Part shown: one piece after another, positions 6,311 to 6,835 of the stretch
How positions within the stretch are numbered: the first letter of the stretch is position 1
Layout: every line of letters starts with the position of its first letter
Origin: Shewanellaceae bacterium
Lineage (GTDB): Bacteria; Pseudomonadota; Gammaproteobacteria; Enterobacterales; Shewanellaceae
Direction: 5' to 3'
DNA: 6,835 nucleotides
Assembly (NCBI GenBank): GCA_016779685.1
Contig: JADHND010000088.1
Location: 1 to 6,835 of the forward strand
The notes under the pieces: generated by a model
What the model was told of the DNA's origin: nothing
Seen by the model: only the letters and a program-made list of their open reading frames with translations
The model's database searches: none
Made by a program: the position numbers and the translations under genes

Positions 6311-6420
6311 GAGTAGAGCTTCTCAATGTAGCTTTAGCCATCCTGCCAATCTCATTGATTCTAATACGACAACTTAGCAAGTTGCACGCATCGGCTGAAA
6401 CACACAACCGCTATCGAATA
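6311..6420 (-). ncRNA. Putative omega-RNA scaffold and right end of the TnpB element
   Basis: TnpB nucleases use an RNA derived from the 3' end of tnpB and the element's right end (established for IS200/IS605). Directly after the tnpB stop, the minus strand carries a perfect hairpin CAACTT-GCT-AAGTTG (6370-6384), then TAGAATC (6358-6364) and a conserved-looking segment with GGCTAAAGC and GAGAAGCTC. This arrangement is like right ends I associate with such elements. The exact RNA ends and element border cannot be set from one copy. Confidence 0.4.
6370..6384 (-). repeat. Perfect hairpin downstream of tnpB
   Basis: Six-base arms CAACTT and AAGTTG surround a three-base loop, 27 bases after the tnpB stop. 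It is the clearest structural element of the proposed omega-RNA or right-end region. Confidence 0.7.
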
Positions 6421-6835
6421 GCCCTTTTTGCAAAGGCATTTCCGATTTCTTTTCTCATGATGTTTATAGCACCGTTTACGTCAGCATTGATTATCTTGCC
6501 GTTGTGAGACTTATATAAGCCTCTCTTTACTCGACGACCACTAAACGCTTTGGGCGAATCATCACGATAGTTAGGAATATTATCAAGGTCTATTGCACTT
6601 GCTTTGCTGGTATAGCTTTCCTCTCTTACGATGACCTTAATCCCATAAGCATCGGCCTTGTATTGGATTTTCTTTATCAACTCAGCGTGAGGTATAGACA
6701 CAAACTTTTGATTGTTAACCTTGCCAATATTGATTGATTGCTTCCAATCCTTGTTTTTTCCAATCATTATTTTGCCCGTATCGGTTTCTAAGCATAAATC
6801 TATGATTCTCTTTGACACCTTGTGTAAGTGGTCAT
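6411..6835 (-). CDS. tnpB: TnpB-family RNA-guided nuclease (IS200/IS605 OrfB), C-terminal part
   Basis: About 140 C-terminal residues are visible; the frame is open to the right edge, so the gene starts outside the window. The sequence runs from HLHKVSKRIIDLCL through IMIGKNKDWKQ and FVSIPHAELIKKIQYKA to VREESYTSKAS, then FSGRRVKRGLYKSHNG and NADVNGAINIMRK, a pattern typical of TnpB. The Asp of NADVNGAINI is the RuvC-III metal ligand. Where many TnpBs have the catalytic Glu in an IEDL-like motif, this one has IGKNKDW, and the zinc-ribbon cysteines after TSK are absent; the conserved Glu of EESYTSK may take the catalytic role, as in derived TnpB groups. TnpB cuts DNA guided by an omega-RNA and helps maintain its transposon. 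No TnpA is seen. The natural-looking C-terminus ends at a TAG codon at 6411-6413. Confidence 0.9.
   Translation of the reverse strand, partial: DHLHKVSKRIIDLCLETDTGKIMIGKNKDWKQSINIGKVNNQKFVSIPHAELIKKIQYKADAYGIKVIVREESYTSKASAIDLDNIPNYRDDSPKAFSGRRVKRGLYKSHNGKIINADVNGAINIMRKEIGNAFAKRAIR

Overview
The window comes from a Gram-negative bacterium. It carries several signal-peptide or lipoprotein genes and a probable outer-membrane beta-barrel ending in Phe. Its AT-rich intergenic DNA, Shine-Dalgarno sites and gene families suggest a gammaproteobacterium, perhaps a marine one, but no marker gene fixes the taxon.

Layout, left to right. (1) Positions 1-217, minus strand: the start of a lipoprotein gene that runs off the left edge. 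Its mature N-terminus is a perfect nine-residue tandem repeat encoded by a 27-bp minisatellite. (2) Positions 218-605: an AT-rich divergent intergenic region with no gene. (3) Positions 606-3843, plus strand: two consecutive lipoprotein genes. The first has about five tandem DUF5666-like beta units and the second is an unrecognised lipoprotein. (4) Positions 4037-4750: a small outer-membrane beta-barrel protein. (5) Positions 4751-5039: non-coding as far as I can see, with a spaced inverted repeat. (6) Positions 5040-6049: two exported proteins of unknown family joined by an ATGA stop/start overlap. (7) Positions 6069-6236, minus strand: a 55-codon gene that is easily missed. Its product has a double-glycine leader and a hydrophobic core, like class II bacteriocins and microcins. 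It converges on the previous gene across a long hairpin. (8) Positions 6411-6835, minus strand: the C-terminal part of a TnpB (IS200/IS605 OrfB) RNA-guided nuclease that runs off the right edge. It is followed by a hairpin-bearing segment that is probably its omega-RNA and element right end.

The plus-strand genes look like a cell-envelope locus: two lipoproteins, a barrel and two exported proteins. Whether they form one pathway cannot be told from sequence. The most interesting items are the double-glycine peptide, which has no transporter or immunity gene recognisable in the window, and its position just downstream of a TnpB element whose guide RNA would end next to the peptide's promoter region. 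No complete new system is visible, and both ends of the window cut through genes.
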